The notes: a model not told the origin generated them from the sequence alone. Counted from the stretch's first letter, positions 1-7,441 are shown. The stretch is 12,420 nucleotides of DNA from Leptolyngbyaceae cyanobacterium SM1_3_5 (GCA_012031475.1 JAAUTJ010000076.1:1-12420); one strand, 5' to 3'. Numbers and translations are program-made.

Positions 1-761
1 CCGATGTTGTTCGCGAAGTGTACGCCGATGGCGAGTTCAGTGGTTCCGTCAATCAACGAGACCACAGTCCACAGCAGACCCGGAACGAGGAAGTAGTTGG
101 AAAGGATCGTGAGCCAGCCGCCTGCGATCGCCTCCGGGTTGAGGAGGTGCGGCAGGGTGAAGATCACGGCTGATGCGATCGCCAGAAAAACGCGGTTGCT
201 CCAGATGAGGCTCGCACCCTGCACGATATATCCGCGAAAGAAAAGCTCCTCGGCGGTGATCTGGATCGCGGTGAGAGCCAGCGCCAGTGGCACGAAGAGC
301 GCGAACGTTGCGAGGTCGGAGTTGAAGGAGAAGGTGTCGGGATAGAAGAGGTACTGCCCCAGCCCACCGATCAGGCAGTACGGCACGAACCACGCCACAA
401 ATCCATGACCGACCCGATGCCAGTCTATCCGCTCCTGCGCCGTGACGAGCGTCCGGGGGTGGCGGCGGTGAACGAGGGAGACGGTGAGGAGAATTCCCGC
501 GAGGAAGAACAGGAAACTCGCCATGACAAACAGGTAGTACTCCACGATCCCAAGCACCGAGGGGTCTGCCTGACCGCCGAGCGTGAACGCGACGAGTACG
601 CTGGCACCACTACCGACGACCAACCACGCAAAGAGGATGATCACCAGTCCCAGAACATACCGCCACCCCCGATGCTTACCCCACCTCGCAGCCTCCACGT
701 AAGTCGCGTCTTTCACTTCCGTTCCGATTCCCTGCTTTCTTTTGGTTGCTTTGATTCTCAT
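1..761 (-). CDS. CPBP family intramembrane glutamic endopeptidase, C-terminus cut by window edge
   Basis: A reading frame stays open from 761 to the left edge of the window (253 residues visible). ATG at 759-761 is preceded by AAGGGG about 5 bases upstream. The residues before the first membrane helix are basic (MRIKATKRKQG). Several hydrophobic segments follow, including YVLGLVIILFAWLVVG and YYLFVMASFLFFLAGILL. The three CPBP/Abi motifs are intact: EExxxR at 171-176 (E171, E172, R176, within EELFFRG), FTLPH with H205, and HFANN at 248-252 (H248, N252). In this family the glutamates and histidines form a membrane-embedded protease site used for prenyl-CAAX processing or, in bacteria, for bacteriocin immunity or maturation; the substrate here is unknown. 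The stretch looks richer in G and C than the genes to its right, which may mean a foreign origin (inference). The family call is firm; the role is not. Confidence 0.85.
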   Translation of the reverse strand, partial: MRIKATKRKQGIGTEVKDATYVEAARWGKHRGWRYVLGLVIILFAWLVVGSGASVLVAFTLGGQADPSVLGIVEYYLFVMASFLFFLAGILLTVSLVHRRHPRTLVTAQERIDWHRVGHGFVAWFVPYCLIGGLGQYLFYPDTFSFNSDLATFALFVPLALALTAIQITAEELFFRGYIVQGASLIWSNRVFLAIASAVIFTLPHLLNPEAIAGGWLTILSNYFLVPGLLWTVVSLIDGTTELAIGVHFANNI

Positions 762-802
762 CTTTGTCCCCTTGACTCGTGCGTGTATGTAGTACTTGGA
801 AG

Positions 803-1159
803 TTAGCGAACCTGTTTTGGGGTCATTCCAGTGAGGCGTTTAAACTGTTGGTTTAAATGGCTTTGACTGGAGAAGCCGACTTGTAGAGCAATGTCTGCGA
901 TCGCCAAATCCGTTTTCTTCAGCATCAATTTCGCCCGTTCCACCCGCTGTTGAATCACATACTGATGGGGTGAAATCTCGATCGCCTGTTTGAACAAACT
1001 TGCAAAGTAAGTCGGACTAATGTTGATCACTTCTGCAAGTTCAGCCAGCGACAAATCTCGATCGAGGTGAGTGTGAATATAGTCGAGTACTTGCTGCAAT
1101 TGGCTGCGCGTTAAGCCTCTGTTCTTGAATTCAAGGGTTAGCGTTGGTGTTGTTAGCAT
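803..1159 (-). CDS. AraC-family DNA-binding domain only (N-terminally truncated regulator)
   Basis: This 118-residue protein is almost entirely the double helix-turn-helix of AraC/XylS regulators. The first HTH is around DLSLAELAEVINISPTYFASLFKQ (residues about 36-58), and the second around LAIADIALQVGFSSQSHLNQQF (about 85-107), ending with the usual FKRLTGMTPKQVR. Family members are normally about 250-330 residues with an N-terminal sensing or dimerisation domain. Here the frame closes at a TAA (1202-1204) only 14 codons above the ATG, no clear ribosome binding site precedes that ATG, and I found no matching sensor domain in the other frames just upstream. It is therefore probably the 3' remnant of a larger regulator. 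A functional stand-alone domain of the MarA/SoxS type is possible but less likely. The next gene downstream is the CPBP protease on the same strand. Confidence 0.75.
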   Translation of the reverse strand: MLTTPTLTLEFKNRGLTRSQLQQVLDYIHTHLDRDLSLAELAEVINISPTYFASLFKQAIEISPHQYVIQQRVERAKLMLKKTDLAIADIALQVGFSSQSHLNQQFKRLTGMTPKQVR

Positions 1160-1390
1160 GGTGCAAAAATTGGTGATTTGTTCGACAGGAGAAGCGAACC
1201 GTTAAAATCAGGTGGCCTACTGGCACTAACAAGCAAAAACAGAATCTTCAAGTTAGAAATCGAGCGCAACAAAGCTGCCCAAGGTCTAAAAGCATGAGCC
1301 TTTAAACATCGATCGAATTGTCATAAATTAGATTGAAACTTTGCTCACTTCTCAAGAATAAGTACTAGACAAGAATGTGTCAGAACTTGC

Positions 1391-1705
1391 TCATGTGAGC
1401 ATAAACTTATTCAAAATGTTGTGAATATGAGTTTTTGCCGCATTCACAGAAATATTCAGCTTCCGAGCGATCGCGATACTGTTGTCTCCATCAACAATCA
1501 ATTGCAACACCTCCAACTCCCGGTTTGTGAGTGATTCAGCAAGAATCATTTGCCTCAAGTCTGAATCAACTGCGGGAATCACGATCGCTTCAGCCAAGTG
1601 ATTGTCATCAGATGGAGGAGGATAGGCTTGTTGGAGCCGCTCAGCGACTTCTTGGGCAACCGCAACAAGGGCATGATTATGGGTCGGTCGTAAACAGGAT
1701 GTCAT
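1391..1705 (-). CDS. Short LuxR-type HTH protein, last helix missing
   Basis: The frame encodes about 104 residues from ATG at 1703-1705, which has GAGGA 7-8 bases upstream; a TTG at 1721-1723 is also in frame but lacks such a site. The C-terminal half is a LuxR/GerE helix-turn-helix: LTNRELEVLQLIVDGDNSIA, then IARKLNISVNAAKTHIHNIL. The N-terminal 55 residues match no domain I recognise, and there is no receiver domain with a phosphoacceptor aspartate. The protein stops at NKFMLT, where family members normally continue with a further helix beginning SDRTQ. In another frame just past the stop lie residues SHEQVLTHSCLVLILEK, which weakly resemble that missing helix, so a frameshift is possible. 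It lies downstream of the DsbA-like gene. It could be a DNA-binding accessory of a two-component system or a relic. Confidence 0.7.
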   Translation of the reverse strand: MTSCLRPTHNHALVAVAQEVAERLQQAYPPPSDDNHLAEAIVIPAVDSDLRQMILAESLTNRELEVLQLIVDGDNSIAIARKLNISVNAAKTHIHNILNKFMLT

Positions 1706-1752
1706 AAAATTGTCCTCAGTCAAACCTGAATGGTGAGCAAAGGTTGGGGAGC

Positions 1753-1809
1753 TTAATGACTTGCGGCAACCTTAATAACTTGCAGCAACCTTACTGACTT
1801 GCAGCAAGA
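1753..1809. repeat. Three tandem copies of a 19-bp repeat at the 3' end of the DsbA-like gene
   Basis: Units occupy 1753-1771, 1772-1790 and 1791-1809. Each is a variant of TTAATGACTTGCGGCAACC; the first two differ at two positions, and the third at positions 4-6, 11 and near its end. The third unit is the last part of the DsbA-like coding sequence including its TAA (1791-1793), so the array looks like two extra copies of the gene's own tail, stop codon included. It fills most of the gap before the LuxR-type gene. Confidence 0.85.
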
Positions 1810-2348
1810 ACGGCTGCTAGCAACTGCGTCGTGTTCCAGTGCCCGGTATACCGACTTCCATTGATAAACAAGGCTGGGGCGATCGTGACTCCACTGCGTA
1901 TTCCACCTTCGATACCTTCTTTGATGCGATCGAGATGCACTTGTTTCGGCAAGTCTTTCAGAAATCGAGGGATATCCAGCCCTAAATCGTTAGCGTACTC
2001 GATAAGATAACCATTCTCCAAATTTTGTTGATGAACAAATAAAGTATCGTGCATTGACCAAAACTGTCCTTGGGCAGCGGCGGCAATGGCTGCTTGGGCT
2101 GCCCGTTGAGCATGAGGATGAATCTGTATTTGCGGAAAGTGACGGAAGATAAAGCATAAATAATCTTCTTCAAAAGAAGCACTAAGCTCTCGTTTAATCA
2201 CTTGAATCAGCTTATAAACCTCCGCATTTCTAGAGCTTTGATAGTCTCCATACATCACCAGCACAACCTTGGCACTCAGTACACCTTGCATCAAATCTTG
2301 GGTTGAAGGTGGTACAAGTAAGGAAATGTGGCCGCGATCGTCGTTCAT
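1791..2348 (-). CDS. DsbA-family thioredoxin-fold protein lacking the CXXC motif
   Basis: This 185-residue protein has the full layout of cytoplasmic DsbA-type (Thioredoxin_4) proteins, the type also found fused to the C-terminus of some NhaA antiporters. It has an initial strand VVLVMYGDYQ, a helical insert with FIFRHFPQIQIHPHAQRAAQ and GQFWSMHDTLFVHQ, and the cis-proline strand TIAPALFING (P158) followed by the last helix. Where relatives have CPxC directly after YGDYQ, this protein has S38-S39-R40-N41, so both redox cysteines are gone; the only cysteine is a buried-looking one in YLCFIF. It cannot therefore do dithiol oxidoreduction by the usual mechanism. There is no signal peptide, so it is probably cytoplasmic. 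The ATG at 2346-2348 has only a weak upstream site. The fold is confident; the function is unknown. Confidence 0.82.
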   Translation of the reverse strand: MNDDRGHISLLVPPSTQDLMQGVLSAKVVLVMYGDYQSSRNAEVYKLIQVIKRELSASFEEDYLCFIFRHFPQIQIHPHAQRAAQAAIAAAAQGQFWSMHDTLFVHQQNLENGYLIEYANDLGLDIPRFLKDLPKQVHLDRIKEGIEGGIRSGVTIAPALFINGSRYTGHWNTTQLLAAVLAASQ

Positions 2349-2472
2349 TTTTCTACATCTGCATCAAGCAGGGAACCTGGCAATAAAAGCTGGGAAAAAT
2401 CTTATGATTCAAGACATTCCCAGCCTCAGCAATTGGAATGTGAGTTAAACAACTTTGAGATTGGTGATTGCG

Positions 2473-2843
2473 TTAGCGGAGGTTTCGCCAGCGACGAGCA
2501 AATTCATCTAGAACTGAACTAGAGAGTTGCGATTGCAACCATTCAAACGCCCCTTTCTGATAGGGATAGTTCGACGGCTTGTAGTGAATGGCGGCATCAG
2601 TCAGTTGAATGGGTGCATTACCACCTCGACGCAGGGCTTGCCAAGTTTTAGTGCCAACGATGCCATCTGTAGCAATGCCACTCTGCTTTTGAAACTGAAC
2701 CACTGCGGCACGAGTCGCATCGCCAAAGATGCCATGATCGCAATGTTGTTTCCTTTTGCATTGAGCAATTGTTGTAGCTCAGTGACAGCAGCACCAGAAT
2801 CGCCTTGGCGTAGCATTGGGTCTGTAGCTGTGGTAGAAGTCAT
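2473..2843 (-). pseudogene. Peptidoglycan-binding (PG_binding_1) protein with a one-base frameshift
   Basis: Two overlapping frames make one protein. The first starts at ATG 2841-2843, with TTGGAG about 9 bases upstream, and reads MTSTTATDPMLRQGDSGAAV then TELQQLLNAKGNNIA. After about 2738 the homology continues in the next frame as DHGIFGDATRAAVVQFQKQS, then GIATDGIVGTKTWQALRRGG. Together these form one classic PG_binding_1 repeat (LRxGDSGxxVxxLQxxL ... DGIFGxxTxxAVxxFQ). The C-terminal part, YPYQKGAFEWLQSQLSSSVL then DEFARRWRN, resembles a tail I remember from cyanobacterial peptidoglycan-binding proteins. Adding one base near 2735-2745 (inside GCGATC on the minus strand) restores a protein of about 123 residues without a catalytic domain. 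There is no signal peptide. Whether the break is real or an assembly error cannot be told here. Confidence 0.8.
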
Positions 2844-3262
2844 TGATTTATCTCCAATGGGTTAGGGTTAAAAACTCAAGCAGCTTCATTGCTCTAGAGG
2901 AGCATGATTTGCCTGATTGGATGCACTCCTGGCAAGATTTACCCACCAGTTGTGATTCTGCAAACAAATAGGATTCAAGGTTGATTAGGCTAGAAAATAG
3001 GTGCTGCAATGGGCAAAGTTCGCTGCATCACTCACGTTCTTAAAACAACGATACAAGCTTGCCATTTCTGCTCCAATTCACTTGCTTAATTCATTGACTG
3101 CATCTTTGTTGGCATACATTCAATGTAGGAGATTGCTTTCAAGTTGTCGTCTATAGCGAGTTAAAACTTTTGCAGTACAAATTGATAGAGTAACTAGACG
3201 ATCGCAACATATAGAGCTAGCTATAACTTAAGTTAGAATCCAAATTCGATCGAAAGTACACC
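2844..3262. other. Intergenic region, no gene seen (419 bases)
   Basis: No reading frame here resembles a protein on either strand and the composition is A/T-rich. Visible structure is limited to three short items: a 5-bp stem TGCTC/GAGCA at 2890-2904, a weak stem TATAG/CTATA at 3210-3225, and the perfect palindrome AACTTAAGTT at 3225-3234. The last two lie 30-50 bases beyond the response-regulator stop and could mark the end of that transcript, but neither has a convincing U-tract. Confidence 0.5.
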
Positions 3263-3892
3263 CTACAAACTAACAATGCCGCGTTTAACCGCAACAATCA
3301 CCGCTTGGGTGCGATCGCTGACATCTAACTTATTCAAAATCCGATTGATATGAGATTTAACCGTGCCTTCACCAATGCTCAAAGCCGCCGCAATCTCGGC
3401 ATTACTCATTCCCTGCGCTAGTGAGCCGAGGACTTCTAGTTCTCTTTCACTCAGTTCTGGATTGCTGAGGCGCTGTGCTAACTTTGCTCCGACATCGGGC
3501 GGAATATACTGCTGACCCCGATGAACGGTACGAATCGCATTGAGAAGCTCGTCCGGTTCAGTTTCTTTCAACAGATATCCTTTGGCTCCTGCCTGCAATC
3601 CTCGATAAATATCTTCGTCACTATCATACGTGGTCAGTACAATAACTCGAGCAGATTTAGCAGCAGCACAAATTGCACCAATGGCAGCAACTCCCTCCAC
3701 TTCAGGCATTCGCAGATCCATGAGCGTAACATCCGGTTGGTGTTCTCCAAATAGCGCGATCGCCTGTTCCCCATTCTCAGCCTGAGCAATCACGTTCATA
3801 TCTGGATCACGGTTAATAATCGTGGCTAATCCTTGTCGAAAGATCGCATGATCATCCGCAATTAGAACTCGAATGATCGTGGCTTGGCTCAT
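3263..3892 (-). CDS. NarL/FixJ-family response regulator
   Basis: The protein is complete at 209 residues. The receiver domain (about 6-122) has the acidic pair D13-D14, phosphoacceptor D59 in VTLMDLRMP, T87 in VIVLTTYD and K109 in GYLLKE. The LuxR/GerE DNA-binding domain (about 145-205) contains LSERELEVLGSLAQGMSNAE, the recognition region EGTVKSHINRILNKL and the closing SDRTQAVIVAVKRGIV. The start overlaps the end of the sensor kinase gene by four bases (ATGA, 3889-3892), so the two are translationally coupled and should form a cognate pair. Phosphorylation at D59 is expected to release or dimerise the HTH domain for promoter binding; the target genes are unknown. The gene itself shows no damage. 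Confidence 0.95.
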   Translation of the reverse strand: MSQATIIRVLIADDHAIFRQGLATIINRDPDMNVIAQAENGEQAIALFGEHQPDVTLMDLRMPEVEGVAAIGAICAAAKSARVIVLTTYDSDEDIYRGLQAGAKGYLLKETEPDELLNAIRTVHRGQQYIPPDVGAKLAQRLSNPELSERELEVLGSLAQGMSNAEIAAALSIGEGTVKSHINRILNKLDVSDRTQAVIVAVKRGIVSL

Positions 3893-6608
3893 CGTGATGC
3901 CTCTCGATCGACAGTGACAATAATTTCTGCTCCCTGTCCTGGTTGACTCTTAATCGTGAGTTGTGCGCCGATGCGCTCTGCCCGTTCGCTCATGCCGAGT
4001 AAGCCAAAACCCTTGGAGCATGAAATACACCCAACTCCAAAGCCCTGCCCATTGTCTTTCACGCGCAGGCAAACTTGATCGCGATCGTAGATTAGCTTGA
4101 CTCGAATTTCATCAGCATTCGCGTGTTTAGTCGCATTCGTTAATGCTTCCTGTCCAATCCGTAACAAATTACTCTCAACTTCAGCGGGTAGAGCATACGC
4201 CGTACCCTCGATCTCATCATATAAAGTGGTATCCAATGCGGCAGTTCTAAGCTGAGCAACGAGACGATGGAGAGCGCTTTGTAGACTGCCTTCCTCTAAA
4301 AGCTGAGGACGGAGCGCCACGACCGATCGCCGCGCTTCAATTAATCCAGTTCGTGCCAATTCTTTGATCAAATCTAGATGTGCTTCAGTTGCTTCTGCAT
4401 CATCCGTTAACACCTGTTTTGCCGCTCCTACCTGAGCCAGAATGCCTGTAAACGCCTGAGCAAGTGTGTCGTGAATTTCACGCGCCATGCGGTTGCGTTC
4501 TTCAATAATTGAAGCGGCTTCAGCCCGTTTGCAATCGTCGATATCCCTAACAACTCCCAATGCTCGGATGGGTTCACCGGATTCATTCCAGGTCACAATT
4601 TTGCCGACAGAAAGAATCCATTTCCACTGACCATTCCGGGTACGCAGGCGATACTCTACTTGATAGTTGGGGTCTTCTCCAGTAATAAAACCATTGTAAA
4701 TTGCAACCATTGATTCTCTGTCATCAGGATGCAAACTCTCAATCCACCTAGATTTGGTCTCGTGAAATGTTGCCGGATTGTAGCCCAGCATTAAAGCGTA
4801 TTCTGGGTTAACCACGATTTCTTCAGTTTTGAGATTCATATCGTAGAGTCCCTGCTTTGAAGCGGTTAATGCTAAGCGTAGTCGTTCTTCACTCGTTTGT
4901 AGAGCGACTTCTGCTTGTTTGCGATCGCTAATATCTGCAATCACCCCTTCGATGTAGTCATCGGCTGCATTCAGATAAAAAGAGAAAAGACCCCAAAACA
5001 CTGTCCCGTCTCGTTTTCGCATCTGTGCTTCATAGCTTCGCACTTCCCCATTCTGCTTCAGCAACTCAATGGCGTGTTGGCGATCGATCGGATTGACATA
5101 ATAGCCTGTGGTGTATTCCAGCCCAATGATCTCCTCTGGTGAATCAAAGCCAAACAGATTGGCATGGCGTTGATTGGCATCAAGAAGTAATCCATCTGAG
5201 AGGCGGCTTCGGAAGATGCCGACCTGTGAGTTTTCAAAGATAGTTCGGAACTTGGCTTCACTGCGTTGTAATGCCTCTTCTGCTTGTCTACGCCGGGTGG
5301 TGTCGTTGCCAACAGATAAGATTTCAATCAACTCTCCCTGTTCATTCAAGATGGCTTGATTCGACCACTCCATCCAAACTCTCCGCCCGTCTCGACACAG
5401 ATTTTCACCCTCACCTCGCGGGTACGATTGAGGATTACGAAGTAAATCACGAACAAAGGGTCTCATATCGCGTCCAGAGAGTTCGGCTTCTGGAATGATG
5501 GTTTCAAATAAGCTGCGCCTTAAGATCTCATGTTCTTCATAGCCCAACAATTTCACTCCATAATCGTTGATGTAGTGAATTCGTCCTTGCGGATCATAGC
5601 GAATGATAACTGAGTTTGCGGTTTGTAAGAGGTTGCGATAGTTCGCTTCACTTTGCCGTAATGCTGTTTCTGCTTGTTTGTGATCGCTGATATCCGCAAG
5701 TATGCCTTCAATGTAGTCATCGCCTGCATTTAGATAAGAAGAGAAAAGTCCCCAAAACACTGTTCCATCTCGTTTTCGCATCTGGACTTCATAGCTTCGC
5801 ACTTCTCCATCTCGCTTCAACAACTCAACGGCTTGTTGGCGATCGCTGGAATTGACATAATAGCTTGTGGTGCTTTCAAGCCCAATCATCTCTTCTGGTG
5901 AGTCAAAGCCATACAGATTGGCAAAGCGTTGATTGGCATCGAGAATCAATCCATCACAAATGCGGTTTCGGAAGATACCAACCTGCGAGTTTTCAAAGAT
6001 GTTACGGAACTTAGTTTCACTGCGTTGTAATGCCTCTTCTGCTTGTTTGCGCTCAGCGATCTCCTGCTGCAAGGCTTGAGTTTGCTCTTCTACTCTCTGT
6101 TCCAGTGATTCGGTATAATCTGCTAACTGTTTATACGATCGAGCATTTTCCAGCGAAACTGCTGCTTGAGTCATCAACAGGTTGAGGACTTGTAAGCGAT
6201 CGCCAGTGAACACTCCCGCACTCAAATTGTTCTCCAAATAAAGGATGCCGATCAACTGGCTTTGATTGAGAATGGGTAGACAGAGGAGCGATCGCGTCTG
6301 TTGATTTTGAATATAAGAATCAGTTGCAAAAGACGATTCACTGACTGCATCATCCAGCACCAAAGTTTCAGACGTGCGTTCTACTGAGTGAATGACGGAG
6401 ATAGGAATCGTTGCACAGTCAACAAGAGCAATCTTTTCCAGCTTGTACTGTCCACTTCCGCTACATTGAGCTACTACCGTGAGGTGATTATTTCTAGCAG
6501 AATCAGAGCGCCTGTTTCGGCTCCTGTGGTTTCGATTACCCCCTGCATCAACGTGGCAATCAATCGATCGAGATGGAGCATTTCTGAGAGAGTTTGAGCC
6601 GCTTTCAT
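3889..6608 (-). CDS. GAF/PAS multi-sensor histidine kinase (HisKA_3 type), N-terminus broken by an apparent one-base deletion
   Basis: With one base restored the product is about 906 residues. Its layout is a GAF domain (about 1-160), a coiled coil with EQRVEEQTQALQQEIAERKQ (about 170-195), four PAS domains (about 200-316, 327-445, 453-569 and 578-695), HisKA_3 with the phospho-acceptor H713 in EERNRMAREIHDTLAQ, and HATPase_c with N-box RIGQEALTNATKHAN, G1 DNGQGFG and G2 GFGLLGMSERAERIG. No membrane segment is visible, so it is probably cytosolic. I chose ATG 6606-6608 because GGAGGAG precedes it at good spacing and the frame reads MKAAQTLSEMLHLDRLIATL then MQGVIETTGAETGALILLE, normal GAF sequence. 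That frame stops soon after 6491. The frame from TTG 6610-6612 is open throughout, but its first 39 residues do not resemble GAF and it joins the family only at NNHLTVVAQC. One extra T in the run at 6491-6493 joins the two. PAS1 and PAS3 are near-copies. The response-regulator gene follows with a 4-base overlap. Confidence 0.9.
4910..5290. repeat. Internal direct repeat, copy encoding PAS3 of the kinase
   Basis: About 380 bases here match 5669-6049 at a constant offset of 759 bases (253 codons). Both copies encode a PAS domain that begins FENSQVGIFR and includes QMRKRDGTVFWGLF and ADISD. Most differences are single-base changes, many at third codon positions, which points to an in-frame duplication inside the gene. 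Confidence 0.8.
5669..6049. repeat. Internal direct repeat, copy encoding PAS1 of the kinase
   Basis: Partner of the copy at 4910-5290, with the same 759-base offset. The unit that was duplicated seems to have been a PAS pair or one PAS domain moved past another, because the different PAS2 domain sits between the two copies. Confidence 0.8.
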
Positions 6609-6715
6609 TCAATTCTCCTCCGACGAAGAACTGTCAGCCGTCTCCCAAAGTATATCGTTTTCCATTGGAGCGATCGTTGAACACCGGAATAGACGCCGAC
6701 CCATGCGATCGCACC

Positions 6716-7126
6716 CTAACTCACCGTTCTCATTTCAAACAGAAAAGCACTCATAAATAGCACAACGGCTACAAGACTCACACAGGCCAATATGCCTGCT
6801 GTCCAAAACCGTCGAGTGATTGCCCAAGACACCGAAAACACCGCACTCAAAACGATCGCGATCGCAGTGGCAATCAACGTTGAAACGGGCGGACTCTCGA
6901 AGCTCGTCGCCGCCGTCATGACCAGTGCCACGCTGCCCAGTAGCCCAGCAAACAGCAGAATGTAGGAGCGATGAGCAGATGCAGTGAAGAAACCACGACG
7001 GTATCCAATGATGCTACCAATGCCAACTCCAATTCCATAACACAAAATTGAAGCAGCCCAAAGCAACTCGAACGGGTCTGCAAATTGAATTCCACTGAGA
7101 AATCTCACGAATCGGACTCCAAACAA
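6716..7126 (-). CDS. Four-helix membrane protein of unknown function, possibly missing its natural start
   Basis: The frame gives up to 136 residues with four strongly hydrophobic segments: LLWAASILCYGIGVGIGSII, SYILLFAGLLGSVALVMTAA, STLIATAIAIVLSAVFSVSW and WTAGILACVSLVAVVLFMSA. A GYRRGFF loop lies between helices 1 and 2. I recognise no family and no catalytic residues. The only early start codons are TTG 7124-7126 and a GTG six codons later. A TAG lies two codons above the TTG, and no ribosome binding site is visible. The open frame begins exactly where a methionine-aminopeptidase fragment begins on the other strand, so the true N-terminus may have been lost in a rearrangement. It lies upstream of the sensor kinase on the same strand, about 107 bases away, so the two could be co-transcribed, but a link in function is only a guess. 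Confidence 0.55.
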   Translation of the reverse strand: MFGVRFVRFLSGIQFADPFELLWAASILCYGIGVGIGSIIGYRRGFFTASAHRSYILLFAGLLGSVALVMTAATSFESPPVSTLIATAIAIVLSAVFSVSWAITRRFWTAGILACVSLVAVVLFMSAFLFEMRTVS

Positions 7127-7267
7127 TTGCTAAATGAGGGGACTGATGAGCTTGAATTTCTTGCGGATCGTTGGACGGTGATGACAAAAGACCAGAAACT
7201 CTCAGCTCAGTTTGAACACACCGCTGCTGTGACTGAGGAAGGGGTAGAAATTCTAACGCTTCCCTAA
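7121..7267 (+). pseudogene. map: 3' fragment of type I methionine aminopeptidase
   Basis: In one frame the sequence reads LLNEGTDELEFLADRWTVM then TKDQKLSAQFEHTAAVTEEG and VEILTLP before TAA at 7265-7267. This is the C-terminal end of type I MetAP (family pattern MLNxGT ... WTVxTxDxxLSAQFEHTxxVTxxGxEILT), and the glutamate of QFEHT is a metal ligand in that family. Only about 48 of the usual 250-280 residues are present; the catalytic core and the other four metal ligands are missing. Sequence to the left of about 7120 belongs to a different gene on the opposite strand, so this is a truncated, non-functional copy left by a rearrangement. A full map gene presumably exists elsewhere, since the enzyme is essential. 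Confidence 0.75.
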
Positions 7268-7390
7268 ATTTCAAGACGCAGTGCCCTGAATCTATTGATC
7301 GCTGATGCGCCTGGTCGATCGCCAACTGGTAGGGATTGAATGCTTGGATGATGCAATATCGATCGCCATACCGCAAGGCTGAAGCAGGAC

Positions 7391-7420
7391 TTGACAATTA
7401 AGCAAATGCTTAAGTATGCT
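7391..7420 (+). promoter_or_regulatory. Sigma-70-type promoter of the arsR-like operon
   Basis: TTGACA (7391-7396, perfect -35) and TATGCT (7415-7420, -10) are separated by 18 bases. Transcription would start near 7427, about 22 bases before the ATG at 7449. The spacer, the -10 and the start point are covered by the palindromes at 7397-7441, the usual arrangement for a repressor that blocks polymerase. Confidence 0.75.
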
Positions 7421-7441
7421 TTGGTTAAGCATTTGCTTAAT
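7397..7441. promoter_or_regulatory. Nested palindromic operator overlapping the arsR-like promoter
   Basis: A perfect 17-bp inverted repeat has arms ATTAAGCAAATGCTTAA (7397-7413) and its exact complement (7425-7441), with an 11-base loop. Each arm is itself a near-perfect dyad, AAGCA-AA-TGCTT (7400-7411) and AAGCA-TT-TGCTT (7427-7438). A third related dyad, AAGTATGCTT (7412-7421), lies between them over the -10. ArsR-family dimers bind short dyads of this size, so these are likely two or three binding sites for the adjacent repressor (inference). Confidence 0.75.

Noticed and set aside
405..806. 133-residue plus-strand frame
   Set aside because: It is the antisense shadow of the CPBP protease, whose own frame carries the conserved motifs.
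1753..1809. CRISPR array
   Set aside because: The three units are directly adjacent with no spacers.
2328..2522. 64-residue plus-strand frame across the gap between the DsbA-like and PG-binding genes
   Set aside because: It overlaps the ends of two minus-strand genes, has low-complexity Ser/Gln-rich content and matches no family.
7305..7382. 25-codon plus-strand frame starting MRLVDRQLVGIECLDD
   Set aside because: It is short, has no ribosome site and no recognised family; it could be debris, but nothing supports a gene.
7397..7441. Intrinsic terminator for the map fragment
   Set aside because: The stem lies within a -35/-10 pair and is A/T-rich with no following U-tract, so an operator explains it better.
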